This document shows positions 22,924-30,683 of a stretch of DNA of 64,000 bases, piece by piece. Positions within the stretch are counted from its first letter, which is position 1, and each line of letters begins with the position of its first letter. Source of the stretch: DATFVJ01 sp963712955 (lineage in GTDB: Bacteria; Actinomycetota; Actinomycetes; Streptosporangiales; Streptosporangiaceae). The stretch lies in the NCBI GenBank assembly GCA_963712955.1, contig CAVQKF010000004.1, positions 186,001 to 250,000 of the forward strand. The letters are read 5' to 3'. The position numbers and the translations under genes were made by a program. The notes under the pieces were generated by a model. It was not told the origin of the DNA. It ran no database searches and saw nothing but the letters and a program-made list of their open reading frames with translations.

Positions 22924-25542
22924 TCAGCGGCCGGCTGCGCCGGGGCCCGGTGGGGCAGGTGCCGCGGGCGTTTCCGCGGCTGGCGCCGTCTGCAGTCCCG
23001 GGTCCTGGGCGAACGCTATGACGTGCGCGAGGGTCGGGAATTCGCGCAGCTTGAGGTTCTCGTCGCGGGGGATGCCGAAGCGGGCCCGCACGGCCGCGAA
23101 CACTTCCGCCTGCTTGACGGTGTCGACGCCGAGGTCGGCCTCCAGGTCGAGGTCGGTGTCGAGCAGCTCGGGCGGGTAGCCGGTCATGTCGGAGACGATC
23201 TGCACGATCTCGGCCGAGACGAAGTCCAAGCCGAGCTCATCGGGCCCGGCGGGTGCCTTGGCAGGGTCGGGTGCTGGCGGGTGCGGCTCGGCCCCGAGTG
23301 TCTGGTCGCGGACGAAGCCGATGACGTGCGCGAGGGTAGGGAATTCGCGCAGCTTGAGGTTCTCGTCGCGGGGGATGCCGAAGCGGGCCCGCGCGGCCGC
23401 GAACACTTCCGCCTGCTTGACCGTGTCGACGCCGAGGTCGGCCTCCAGGTCGAGGTCGGTGTCGAGCAGCTCGGGCGGGTAGCCGGTCATGTCGGAGACG
23501 ATCTGCACGATCTCGGCCGAGACGAAGTCCAAGCCGAGCTCATCGGGCCCGGCGGGTGCCTTGGCAGGGTCGGGTGCTGGCGGGTGCGGCTCGGCCCCGA
23601 GTGTCTGGTCGCGGACGAAGCCGATGACGTGCGCGAGGGTCGGGAATTCGCGCAGCTTGAGGTTCTCGTCGCGGGGGATGCCGAAGCGGGCCCGCGCGGC
23701 CGCGAACACTTCCGCCTGCTTGACCGTGTCGACGCCGAGGTCGGCCTCCAGGTCGAGGTCGGTGTCGAGCAGCTCGGGCGGGTAGCCGGTCATGTCGGAG
23801 ACGATCTGCACGATCTCGGCCGAGACGAAGTCCAAGCCGAGCTCATCGGGCCCGGCGGGTGCCTTGGCAGGGTCGGGTGCTGGCGGGTGCGGCTCGGCCC
23901 CGAGTGTCTGGTCGCGGACGAAGCCGATGACGTGCGCGAGGGTCGGGAATTCTCGGAGCTTGAGGTCGTCGTCGCGGGGGATGCCGAACCGTTCACGGAC
24001 GGCCGCGAACACTTCCGCCTGCTTGACCGTGTCGACGCCGAGGTCGGCCTCCAGGTCGAGGTCTACGTCGAGCAGGTCACGCGGGTAACCGGTGAGGCGC
24101 TCGACAATAGCCGCAACAGCTTCTGCGATCGCGGCAGGATCATCGGCGTCCATTGCGGCTCCGAGGCCGGCCGCGTACAGGCCGCAAAGCGCGGCGTTGA
24201 ACGACGGGATCTCGCCGAACTTCGGGTGGTTGGTGAACAGCGAGAAGACATCGGGGTCCGCGCCGAGCACGTCGTCGGCGAAGCCCTGTAGCGCCTTCTT
24301 CGGCCCGACCTCGACGAACACGCGCGCCCCAGCGTCGTAGAGGGTCCGCAGGCCCTTGAGAAACTGGACCGCCGACGCGATATGGCGGCCCAGGATGTCG
24401 AGCATCTGGGCGGTCACCTCGGCGTCGGTGCCCGAGACCGGATAGAACTCGCCGTCGACGTCGGCCACGATTGGCAGGACCGGCGGCCTCAGCCCGAGGC
24501 TGGCGAGCTGCCGTCGCAGCGGCCCGCTGATCGGCGCGACGATCGACGTGTGGAAGGCCATGCTGACCGGGATGCGCATGGCCGTGCGCCCGGCCTCGAC
24601 GAATTTCGCGACCGCCTGCTCAACGGCCGCGGTCGCGCCGCCGATGACGGCCTGGTGATTGCTGTTGATGTTGGCCATGACGACATAGCCGTCCAGCGAC
24701 GCCACGGTACGCTCGATCTCGTCAAGCGGGGCCATGACGGCCGCCATCGCGCCGTTGTCGGGGATGTCCAGGCGGGACAGCTCCCAGCCGCGGGTGCTGA
24801 CCACATCCATTGTGGCCTCGAACGACAGGGCGCCCGCGGCCATGAGCGCCCCGTACTCGCCAACGCTGTGACCCATCACCATGTCCGGCCGGATGCCATA
24901 CGCGGCAAGCAACCGGGTCAGCGCCCAGCCGGCGGCTATCACCGCCGGGTGGATGATCTCGGTCTGCAGAAGCTGCTGCTCGAGCCGGGCGACCGCAGCC
25001 GGGTCGTTCTGGTCGATGAAGATGTAGCTGGTCAGCGGCTTGCCGAGCAGCGACGTCATGATCCGGTCGGCCTCGGCGAACGTCTGCCCCACGATCGGTT
25101 CGGTCTCGCACAGTTCGCGCAGCATGTTGGCGTACTGCGAGCCCTGGCCGGTGTAGAGGAAGGCGACCTTGGGCGCCGGGCCGTGGCCGATGAAGATGCC
25201 GCGGGCACGCAGCATCCTCGCAAGCTGCGGGCTTCCCTTGGTCAGTGCCGCCGCGGCGCGGCCGGCCTTGTCCGCGAGCTCAGCCGCGTCGCCGTAGTCG
25301 ATGGCGGCGCGCACCTTCGCCCCGGCCAGGGCAGGGTCCGGCGCCTTGGGTTCGGGTGCCAGGCCCTTGGCCGCCTGCTCCTGAATCCGGGTCAGCTGGG
25401 CGGCCACGTCCGCATCGCTGTCGCCGCCCACCACGAGGGCGCCGCGCAGCGGCACCTTGGCAGTCACCGCGGCCGGGCCGTTCGTCGTGGCCCCGGCGGC
25501 GTCCGGCTGCGGCTGGCGTGAAGTTGAGTGGCTCGGGCTCAT
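22924..25542 (-). CDS. PUFA/polyketide-synthase-type protein: acyltransferase plus four tandem ACP-like domains
   Basis: ATG 25542 with a GGAG upstream; the frame itself is open to 25698 but that part belongs to the dehydrogenase remnant. Residues about 120-480 are an FabD/MAT-like acyltransferase (FLYTGQGSQYANM; GHSVGEYGAL with the catalytic Ser; AFHTSIVAP). Four ACP-like units follow, each LDxDLDLEADLGVDTVKQAEVFAA...FGIPRD...FPTLAHVI. No ketosynthase precedes and no ketoreductase follows, so relative to PfaA-like proteins (KS-MAT-ACPn-KR) this is a middle piece. In every unit the position of the phosphopantetheine serine (DS) is Thr (DT). Units are 303 bp and almost identical. The locus is probably a remnant of a secondary fatty-acid pathway. 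Confidence 0.8.
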   Translation of the reverse strand: MSPSHSTSRQPQPDAAGATTNGPAAVTAKVPLRGALVVGGDSDADVAAQLTRIQEQAAKGLAPEPKAPDPALAGAKVRAAIDYGDAAELADKAGRAAAALTKGSPQLARMLRARGIFIGHGPAPKVAFLYTGQGSQYANMLRELCETEPIVGQTFAEADRIMTSLLGKPLTSYIFIDQNDPAAVARLEQQLLQTEIIHPAVIAAGWALTRLLAAYGIRPDMVMGHSVGEYGALMAAGALSFEATMDVVSTRGWELSRLDIPDNGAMAAVMAPLDEIERTVASLDGYVVMANINSNHQAVIGGATAAVEQAVAKFVEAGRTAMRIPVSMAFHTSIVAPISGPLRRQLASLGLRPPVLPIVADVDGEFYPVSGTDAEVTAQMLDILGRHIASAVQFLKGLRTLYDAGARVFVEVGPKKALQGFADDVLGADPDVFSLFTNHPKFGEIPSFNAALCGLYAAGLGAAMDADDPAAIAEAVAAIVERLTGYPRDLLDVDLDLEADLGVDTVKQAEVFAAVRERFGIPRDDDLKLREFPTLAHVIGFVRDQTLGAEPHPPAPDPAKAPAGPDELGLDFVSAEIVQIVSDMTGYPPELLDTDLDLEADLGVDTVKQAEVFAAARARFGIPRDENLKLREFPTLAHVIGFVRDQTLGAEPHPPAPDPAKAPAGPDELGLDFVSAEIVQIVSDMTGYPPELLDTDLDLEADLGVDTVKQAEVFAAARARFGIPRDENLKLREFPTLAHVIGFVRDQTLGAEPHPPAPDPAKAPAGPDELGLDFVSAEIVQIVSDMTGYPPELLDTDLDLEADLGVDTVKQAEVFAAVRARFGIPRDENLKLREFPTLAHVIAFAQDPGLQTAPAAETPAAPAPPGPGAAGR
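23186..24088 (-). repeat. 303-bp tandem repeats encoding ACP-like domains
   Basis: Three consecutive 303-bp units (23186-23488, 23489-23791, 23792-24088). The first two differ at a single position as far as I can see (GGTAGGG versus GGTCGGG near 23330); the third changes only near its far end. Such identity suggests recent duplication or gene conversion. Confidence 0.85.
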
Positions 25543-25589
25543 GAGGATCGCTCCTGGGTCGGGGGCGGCGATCAGGCTCGCCCGTAAGG

Positions 25590-26225
25590 CGCGTCCGCGA
25601 CGCGGTCCATGTCGGCTGTCGAGGGCTGCCGCCGCGCGGGCCGCGAAACATCCCGCACACTCCGCGTACGCGATCAGCTCGCAGAGCCGCAGCAGCATAC
25701 GCTGATTCCTGGTGAGGCGCCCGGCAAGCTTCGAGCGCGCTGCCGAGCGCCTGGCAGCCGAGGGCCGCGGCGTCGGCGCCCACGTCCGGGCGCCGCGCGT
25801 GCAGCGCGCGAAGCCCGGCGGCGCTCTCCGGGTAGTAATGACCGGACGACTTCAGGTTCCGCTGCCACCGATCGCGCGCGATCGTCATCTCCATGATCTC
25901 TGATGTGCCTTCGTAGATCGTGGTGATACTTATATCTTCTCAACCTGGTACCCGCGCGCATAGTCGTAACCACCATGAGCGTGGATCGCCCGCCTCGGCG
26001 GCAGAGTTGCCCACCTCGAGCGCCATGCCTGGATGCGGGTGGTCGAGTACAGGATCGTGCGGTCGAGCGGCGACCAGCCGCCGCCGAGGCCGAAGGACGC
26101 GACCATCAGGCGCGTGTAGCCGAAGACCTTCTGTGCCTGCACGAGGCCTGCACGAGGCCCTGCCTTTCGACCAGGCCAATCTGGTTCGCGGCCGGCACGT
26201 AGACATCGCCTAATCGTTCGTTTCC
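25590..26225 (-). pseudogene. Broken acyl-CoA dehydrogenase
   Basis: From the 5' end: GDVYVPAANQIGLVE, then QAQKVFGYTRLMVASFGLGGGWSPLDRTILYSTTRIQ, GMALEVGNSAAEA, AIHAHGGYDYARGYQVEKI, ITTIYEGTSEIMEMTIARD, and finally MLLRLCELIAYAECAGCFAARAAAALDS in the frame that runs into the synthase gene. These are the ordered substrate- and FAD-site motifs of an acyl-CoA dehydrogenase, but in three frames and with deletions (the catalytic domain before GDVYVP is gone). It lies directly upstream of the AT-ACP gene on the same strand, as in PUFA-synthase-like clusters. The 230 nt before WS/DGAT contain nothing else. Confidence 0.75.
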
Positions 26226-26458
26226 CCGACATGGTCAGGCCCTCGACGCCGCCTATCTCGATCGTCCCTTCACACGGCGATTTTGACGTACCAATACGGG
26301 GCGTCCTGATCGGGGCCGAAGGTCACCGCAGGCGGGACCATCGACGCGTTCGCGCCGGAACCCGCGCCACTTACGATCCTCGTTAGGGAAGTCATCTTCA
26401 GCCGTTGCCTGGCGGCGTTCGGATGAGCCGGGATCGAGACAGCTTGGGAAGGGCCGTC

Positions 26459-27916
26459 ATGGACCGCTTAAATCCATTGGACGCTCTGTTCGTCGATGCG
26501 GAAGACGAGGACCGGCACACGTCGATGGGGATCGCGTCGATTGGGGTGTTCGAGGGCCCGTCACCGTCGTATGGCGAGTTCCTCGAATACCTCGCCGGGC
26601 GCCTGCCGCTAGTGCCCCGCTACCGCCAGAAGCTGCGCACGGTACCGTTTCGGCTCGGGCGACCGGTCTGGGTTGAGGACCCGAACTTCGACCTCCGTTA
26701 CCATGTCCGGCGGACCGCGCTGCCGGCACCTGGGGGGGACGAGCAGCTCAGCCAGTTAGTGGCGCGGGTGATGGCCCAGCGGCTCGACCGCGACTACCCG
26801 CTATGGGAGTACTGGCTCATTGAGGACCTCGCCCAGGGCCGCTGGGCGCTGATTTCAAAGATGCATCACTGCATGGTTGACGGGGTCACAGCAGGCGACC
26901 TGTACCGCGTGATCTATGACACGTCCCCCGAACCTTCGCCGCCCTCCGTCGATGGCCGGACCGTGGGCGCGGAGCCCTCCCCTCTCAATCTCGCCGCGCA
27001 GGCGGCACTGGACATGGCGCTGCTTCCGGAGCGGGAAGCAGCCATGCTGAGCGGCGCTGTGGCCCATCCTGGCCGTGCCGTCCGGCAGACGGCCGACACG
27101 GTGCGGGCCATCGCGAAGCTCGCCCCAGCGCTGTGGCCGGCCACGGGGTCCTCCCTGAGCGGGCCCATCAGCCAGCAACGGCGGTATACCTTCGCCCGGG
27201 CGTCGCTCGATGACGTCAAGACGATCAAGCGGGAGCTGGGCGGCACCGTCAACGACGTCGTCCTGGCCGCGATCAGCGGCGGCTTCCGGGCCCTCCTGCT
27301 CGCCCGCGGCGAGCATCCTGAACCGCATATGGTGCCGTCGCTGGTTCCCGTTTCTGTCCGGGGCCCAGCCGAATCTGGCCGGGGCACAGGCGAAGAGAGC
27401 ATCTACGAGAACCGGGTGTCGGCGGTAGTGGCTAATCTGCCCATCCATGTAGCCGACCCGGTTGACCGGCTCGCTGCCGTCCATGACCAGCTGTCGGCAT
27501 TGAAGGCGAGCAGGGAAGCGATGGCTCCGGAGGCGCTGTTTTCCCTGGGCCGTTACACCCCGTTCCCGGTGTTTTCGCGGGGCGCCCGGCTGGTCTACGG
27601 GCTGCCCCAGCGGGAGATCGTCACGGTCACCACCAATATTCCGGGTCCCCGCCAGCCGATCTACGGGATGGGCCGCCGGCTCCTGGAGATCCTCCCCTAC
27701 GTGCCCATCGCCACGACGGTCCGCACCGGGGTTGCGATCTTCACCTACTGCGGCAACGTCACATTCGGGCTCACCGCTGACTACCGGACAAATCCCGACC
27801 TCGAGGTCCTGGCCCGTGGCATCGAAGACGGCTTGTCCGAGCTCCTGAAGGCCGCCCGGCACCGGCATCCGGCCAGCAGTGACGAACAACAGCCAGCCGT
27901 GACTCAACAACTGTGA
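26459..27916 (+). CDS. Wax ester synthase / diacylglycerol acyltransferase (WS/DGAT)
   Basis: 485 residues. Active-site HHxxxDG is HHCMVDG at about 136-142. The N-terminus MDRLNPLDALFVDAEDEDRHTSMGIASI and the PLWEYWLIEDL segment are family-typical, as are GGTVNDVVLAAISGGFRALL and TTNIPGPRQPIYGMG in the C-terminal half. It transfers acyl groups from acyl-CoA to long-chain alcohols or diacylglycerol to make storage lipid at the membrane. ATG 26459 is chosen (GGGAAGGG 7 nt upstream) over the open frame from 26405. It stands alone, on the strand opposite the synthase remnant. Complete. Confidence 0.93.
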   Translation: MDRLNPLDALFVDAEDEDRHTSMGIASIGVFEGPSPSYGEFLEYLAGRLPLVPRYRQKLRTVPFRLGRPVWVEDPNFDLRYHVRRTALPAPGGDEQLSQLVARVMAQRLDRDYPLWEYWLIEDLAQGRWALISKMHHCMVDGVTAGDLYRVIYDTSPEPSPPSVDGRTVGAEPSPLNLAAQAALDMALLPEREAAMLSGAVAHPGRAVRQTADTVRAIAKLAPALWPATGSSLSGPISQQRRYTFARASLDDVKTIKRELGGTVNDVVLAAISGGFRALLLARGEHPEPHMVPSLVPVSVRGPAESGRGTGEESIYENRVSAVVANLPIHVADPVDRLAAVHDQLSALKASREAMAPEALFSLGRYTPFPVFSRGARLVYGLPQREIVTVTTNIPGPRQPIYGMGRRLLEILPYVPIATTVRTGVAIFTYCGNVTFGLTADYRTNPDLEVLARGIEDGLSELLKAARHRHPASSDEQQPAVTQQL

Positions 27917-28026
27917 GCCAGGCCGCCGCGGCGGCTGCGATTCTGGGAGCAGATTGGGAGCGGCGGCGCGCGGGCAGGTGCGGTCAGACACGGTGTTCAT
28001 GACCGCGCCATACGACACGTGCAGGA

Positions 28027-28371
28027 TTATCGAGGCCGGTAGGCATCACGGCGATGGGCTTCGCGCTCGTACTCTCCCCAGAGATCGAAGACACCGACGA
28101 TGCCCTCATCGATGGCCGAGGCAGCGTGTTCGCTTGCAAGTACCTGTCCCCGGCACAGTGCCTGGCCGAGTTGATCGCCGCTTGCCGCGCACTCTTCGAC
28201 GCGCTGCTGGAACCGGCTGACCCGTTCGGACAGCTCGGTGCGGACCTGCCCGATCGCCTGGACCAGACCTTGCAGGGTCTGGTCTTTGCCCAGGTCGCCG
28301 CGAAGGACGAGCGTCAGGCTGAGCAGGTCGTCATGTTCAACGATCAGCGCGGGGTGCTGCTCGGCGTCCAT
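28027..28371 (-). CDS. Small helical protein of unknown function
   Basis: 114 residues: LIVEHDDLLSLTLVLRGDLGKDQTLQGLVQAIGQVRTELSERVSRFQQRVEECAASGDQLG, mostly amphipathic helix likely to form a coiled coil, then a Glu/Asp-rich end. I prefer this strand to the overlapping plus frame because codon third positions are G/C-rich and the composition is protein-like. It lies downstream of the HATPase gene on the same strand, separated by an 11-bp tandem repeat. No family recognised. Confidence 0.5.
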   Translation of the reverse strand: MDAEQHPALIVEHDDLLSLTLVLRGDLGKDQTLQGLVQAIGQVRTELSERVSRFQQRVEECAASGDQLGQALCRGQVLASEHAASAIDEGIVGVFDLWGEYEREAHRRDAYRPR

Positions 28372-28413
28372 CGTGCTCCTTGCGGGACGGGGTGTAAGCG
28401 CTTGGCTGGGATC

Positions 28414-28479
28414 AGCGCCCGGAGAGCGCCCGGAGAGCGCCCGAAGAGCGCCCGGAGAGCGCCCGGAGAGCGCCCGGAG
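28414..28479. repeat. 11-bp tandem repeat
   Basis: Six copies of AGCGCCCGGAG (one with CGAAG) between the HATPase gene and the small helical gene, in the probable leader of the latter. Confidence 0.8.
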
Positions 28480-28506
28480 AGGGCCTGATCCCGGCGCTAA
28501 TGACGG

Positions 28507-28935
28507 CTACGTTTGCGAGCTGGCTGACTGTTCCATCGCACATATTGCCCGGACGATTTTCCCGCCGGCCTGCGGCGTCGCGTATGCGTCCCAGTGCGTG
28601 GTGATGGTGTCCACGAGCTGAAGACCCCGGCCGCTTTCGGCCAATTCATTCGCCTCAACGCGGACCGGCAGGCGCGGGTGGGCATCCCATACCGCAATTA
28701 AGACCCGTGTCCGGTCTGACAACAGCCACAGCCGCACCGGGAAAACCCATTCCAGGGACCGCGAGGCCGCGACGGCATTAGTCACCAATTCGCTTACGAC
28801 GAGTTCGACCTGCTCGCTCAGTCCCGAAAGGCGCCACTCGGCCAGCACCAGCCGAGCATGCAGCCGCGCGCATGGGACGGCCCCTGGCAATGCGCCGAAC
28901 TCGATAGAGTCCCGCAGCGGCCACTCGTCCGCCAT
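28507..28935 (-). CDS. HATPase_c anti-sigma-factor-like protein
   Basis: 142 residues of the RsbW/SpoIIAB-like GHKL group: ELVVSELVTNAVAAS (N box), PVRLWLLSDRTRVLIAVWDAHPRLP (G1 box with D) and ELAESGRGLQLVDTI (G2). ATG 28935 has GAGGAA upstream; the open frame extends to 29283 but that part is a separate remnant. In streptomycete whiJ/abaA-type loci such ATPases lie beside DUF5753 and DUF397 genes, as here, with the XRE pair divergent from it. It probably binds and silences a sigma factor or the DUF397 protein. Confidence 0.85.
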   Translation of the reverse strand: MADEWPLRDSIEFGALPGAVPCARLHARLVLAEWRLSGLSEQVELVVSELVTNAVAASRSLEWVFPVRLWLLSDRTRVLIAVWDAHPRLPVRVEANELAESGRGLQLVDTITTHWDAYATPQAGGKIVRAICAMEQSASSQT

Positions 28936-28989
28936 CGCTGTTCCTCGGTTGTGGGAGGGCGCAAACAGCGGAGCATGGCTCTGTGAGCC

Positions 28990-29226
28990 TTGAAGTCCGG
29001 CTCTGGCATTGCGGGTGCCGGTGCCCTGGCGAGGAGGGTCGGCGCGGTCAGCGGCGAGCAGGTGCATCATCAGGCCGGCGAGTCTGTCCGGGCCGGCGCC
29101 TTCCCCGTCTGGGCCGCGCACATCGAACCCGTGCGCGGCCAGTTTGCCGGCTACGGCGCGCGTGGCAGCACCAGGCTCACCGTCACCGGCAGCGATCCTG
29201 TCACGGCAGTCAATCGCCTTGGGCAT
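28990..29226 (-). pseudogene. Remnant of a small actinobacterial hypothetical
   Basis: MPKAIDCRDRIAAGDGEPGAATRAVAGKLAAHGFDVRGPDGEGAG resembles a family of ~75-residue proteins whose usual ending (a Trp/Tyr-containing strand) is absent here. The frame runs on without a stop into the leader of the HATPase gene. Low confidence; no function known. Confidence 0.3.
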
Positions 29227-29323
29227 CCAGATGCCTCCTTCATGTGGCTTGCTGATGACCGCTCGCAGGGCTGGCCTGGTCACTGCCGGTCTCTAGCTAC
29301 TCACTCCTGATCGCTTTCCCACT

Positions 29324-29353
29324 TTGAGGTCTGCAAAGAGCAAACGGTATGTA
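29324..29353 (+). promoter_or_regulatory. Possible promoter of the XRE-DUF397 operon
   Basis: TTGAGG (29324-29329), 18-bp spacer, TATGTA (29348-29353). It would give a leader of about 100 nt before the GTG at 29463. Confidence 0.35.
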
Positions 29354-29462
29354 CAGCAGCTCTACAACTTGGGAAGGTAAGTACGAACTGACATGGCCAG
29401 GCATTGCGCAGGGATCACAGTCGTGGCACGCTGTCGCCAATAACGGCTGCGTGGGAGGGGAT

Positions 29463-30335
29463 GTGACCGAAACCCGGCCGGGCGGCAACCGGACCGTGCT
29501 GCGCATGATCTTGGGCAGGCAGCTCCAGGCGCTGCGGGAAAAGGCCGGCATGTCCCACGATCAGGCCGCCGAGGCGATCTACTCCTCGCCATGGACCATC
29601 CGCCGCATGGAACGCGCCGAGGGCGGCCTGAAGCCGCTGACCGTCAAGAGCCTGCTGACCGCCTACGGCGTCACCGACGTCCGGGAGATCGACGCCTTCC
29701 TCGCGCTGTCCCGCGACGCCAGCAAACCCGGCTGGTGGCACACCTACACCGACGTGCTGCCGGGCTGGTTCCGCACCTTCGTCGGCCTGGAAGAAGCCGC
29801 CAGTCTCATCCGCGGCTACGAGCCGCACTGGGTGCCCGGCCTGTTGCAGACCGCCGACTACGCCCGCGTCAGCGTGCGGGTCGGCTTCCCCGACGCCGCC
29901 GACGATGAAGCCGACCGGCGCGTCGCACTGCGCCTGGCCCGCCAGCAGATCCTCGCCAGACCCCAGCCGCCCCTGCTGTGGGTGGTCATGGACGAGACAG
30001 CGCTGCGCCGGCCTGCGGCCACAGCGGGACCTGCCGTCATGCGCGCCCAGCTCGACCGGCTGATCGAGGCTACGCAGGAGCCCGGCATCACCCTGCAGGT
30101 GCTGCCGTTGGCCGCCGGGCTGCACCCGGCCATGCACGGCGTGTTCTACCTCCTGCGGTTCCCTGATCAGGAGATGCCCGACATCGTCTACGGCGAACAC
30201 ATGACCAGCGCCTTCTACCTGGACAAGCCCCAGGAGGCAGCCCGCTACCTGGAAGTCCTGGACCGCATCTGCGCCCTGGCCCCGGCCGCGGATGACACCG
30301 CGAAAATACTCCGCGATATCCGTAAGGAGATCTGA
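29463..30335 (+). CDS. XRE regulator with DUF5753 (WhiJ/AbaA-like)
   Basis: 290 residues. HTH: LGRQLQALREKAGMSHDQAAEAIYSSPWTIRRMERAEGG. The DUF5753 domain (about 100-275) has YEPHWVPGLLQTADYARVSV, LRLARQQIL, LLWVVMDETALRRP, QVLPLAAGLHPAM and DIVYGEHMTSAFYLD. Members partner with DUF397 proteins in morphogenesis or antibiotic-control loci of actinomycetes. GTG 29463 is chosen because SD GGGAGG is 5 nt upstream and homology starts there. Followed by the DUF397 gene with no gap. Confidence 0.9.
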   Translation: MTETRPGGNRTVLRMILGRQLQALREKAGMSHDQAAEAIYSSPWTIRRMERAEGGLKPLTVKSLLTAYGVTDVREIDAFLALSRDASKPGWWHTYTDVLPGWFRTFVGLEEAASLIRGYEPHWVPGLLQTADYARVSVRVGFPDAADDEADRRVALRLARQQILARPQPPLLWVVMDETALRRPAATAGPAVMRAQLDRLIEATQEPGITLQVLPLAAGLHPAMHGVFYLLRFPDQEMPDIVYGEHMTSAFYLDKPQEAARYLEVLDRICALAPAADDTAKILRDIRKEI

Positions 30336-30336
30336 A

Positions 30337-30573
30337 ATGCAGCACATACATAACGGCATGCGCGCGGCGGACCTTGGCCCCGACGGCTGGCGCAAGCCAT
30401 GGAGCGGCTCCAACGGCGGCGTCTGCCTTGAGGCCAAGAGACTCCCTGGGGGCCGCGTCGCCCTGCGCCAGTCCACCGACCCGGACAGCCCCGCGCTCAT
30501 CCTGGAACCTAACGAGATCAAGGCTTTCGTCCAGGGCGCCAAGGCCGGCCTCGCCGACGAACTCCTCACCTGA
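30337..30573 (+). CDS. DUF397 family protein
   Basis: 78 residues. The family core is WRKPWSGSNGGVCLEAKRLPGGRVALRQSTDPDSPALILEPNEIKAFVQGAKAG: the SxSNGGxCVEV motif and the RDSKDPxGPxLxFxxxEWxxFl-like half, here somewhat divergent. ATG 30337 is preceded by GGAGAT and begins 2 nt after the XRE stop, so both are one operon. DUF397 proteins act as small partners of DUF5753 regulators. Confidence 0.88.
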   Translation: MQHIHNGMRAADLGPDGWRKPWSGSNGGVCLEAKRLPGGRVALRQSTDPDSPALILEPNEIKAFVQGAKAGLADELLT

Positions 30574-30635
30574 CCAACGGCCACCGTGTGTCCCCCGCGC
30601 CGCGGCCAGCGCGGGGGACGACGTACGAACATTCC

Positions 30636-30664
30636 CGGACACTCATCGTGTCCATGAGTGTCCG
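30636..30664. promoter_or_regulatory. Perfect 11-bp palindrome upstream of the XRE-TPR gene
   Basis: CGGACACTCAT (30636-30646), spacer CGTGTCC, ATGAGTGTCCG (30654-30664). The spacer holds a further GTGTCC half-site. It ends 19 nt before the ATG at 30684, so it is well placed as an operator; it could also act as a terminator for DUF397. Confidence 0.65.
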
Positions 30665-30683
30665 TAGAGCGAAAGAAGGTGTG

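Noticed and set aside
23023..25521. Long plus-strand frames (422 and 379 codons) over the AT-ACP gene
   Set aside because: Antisense shadows of a gene with catalytic motifs on the minus strand; their own translation has no motif.
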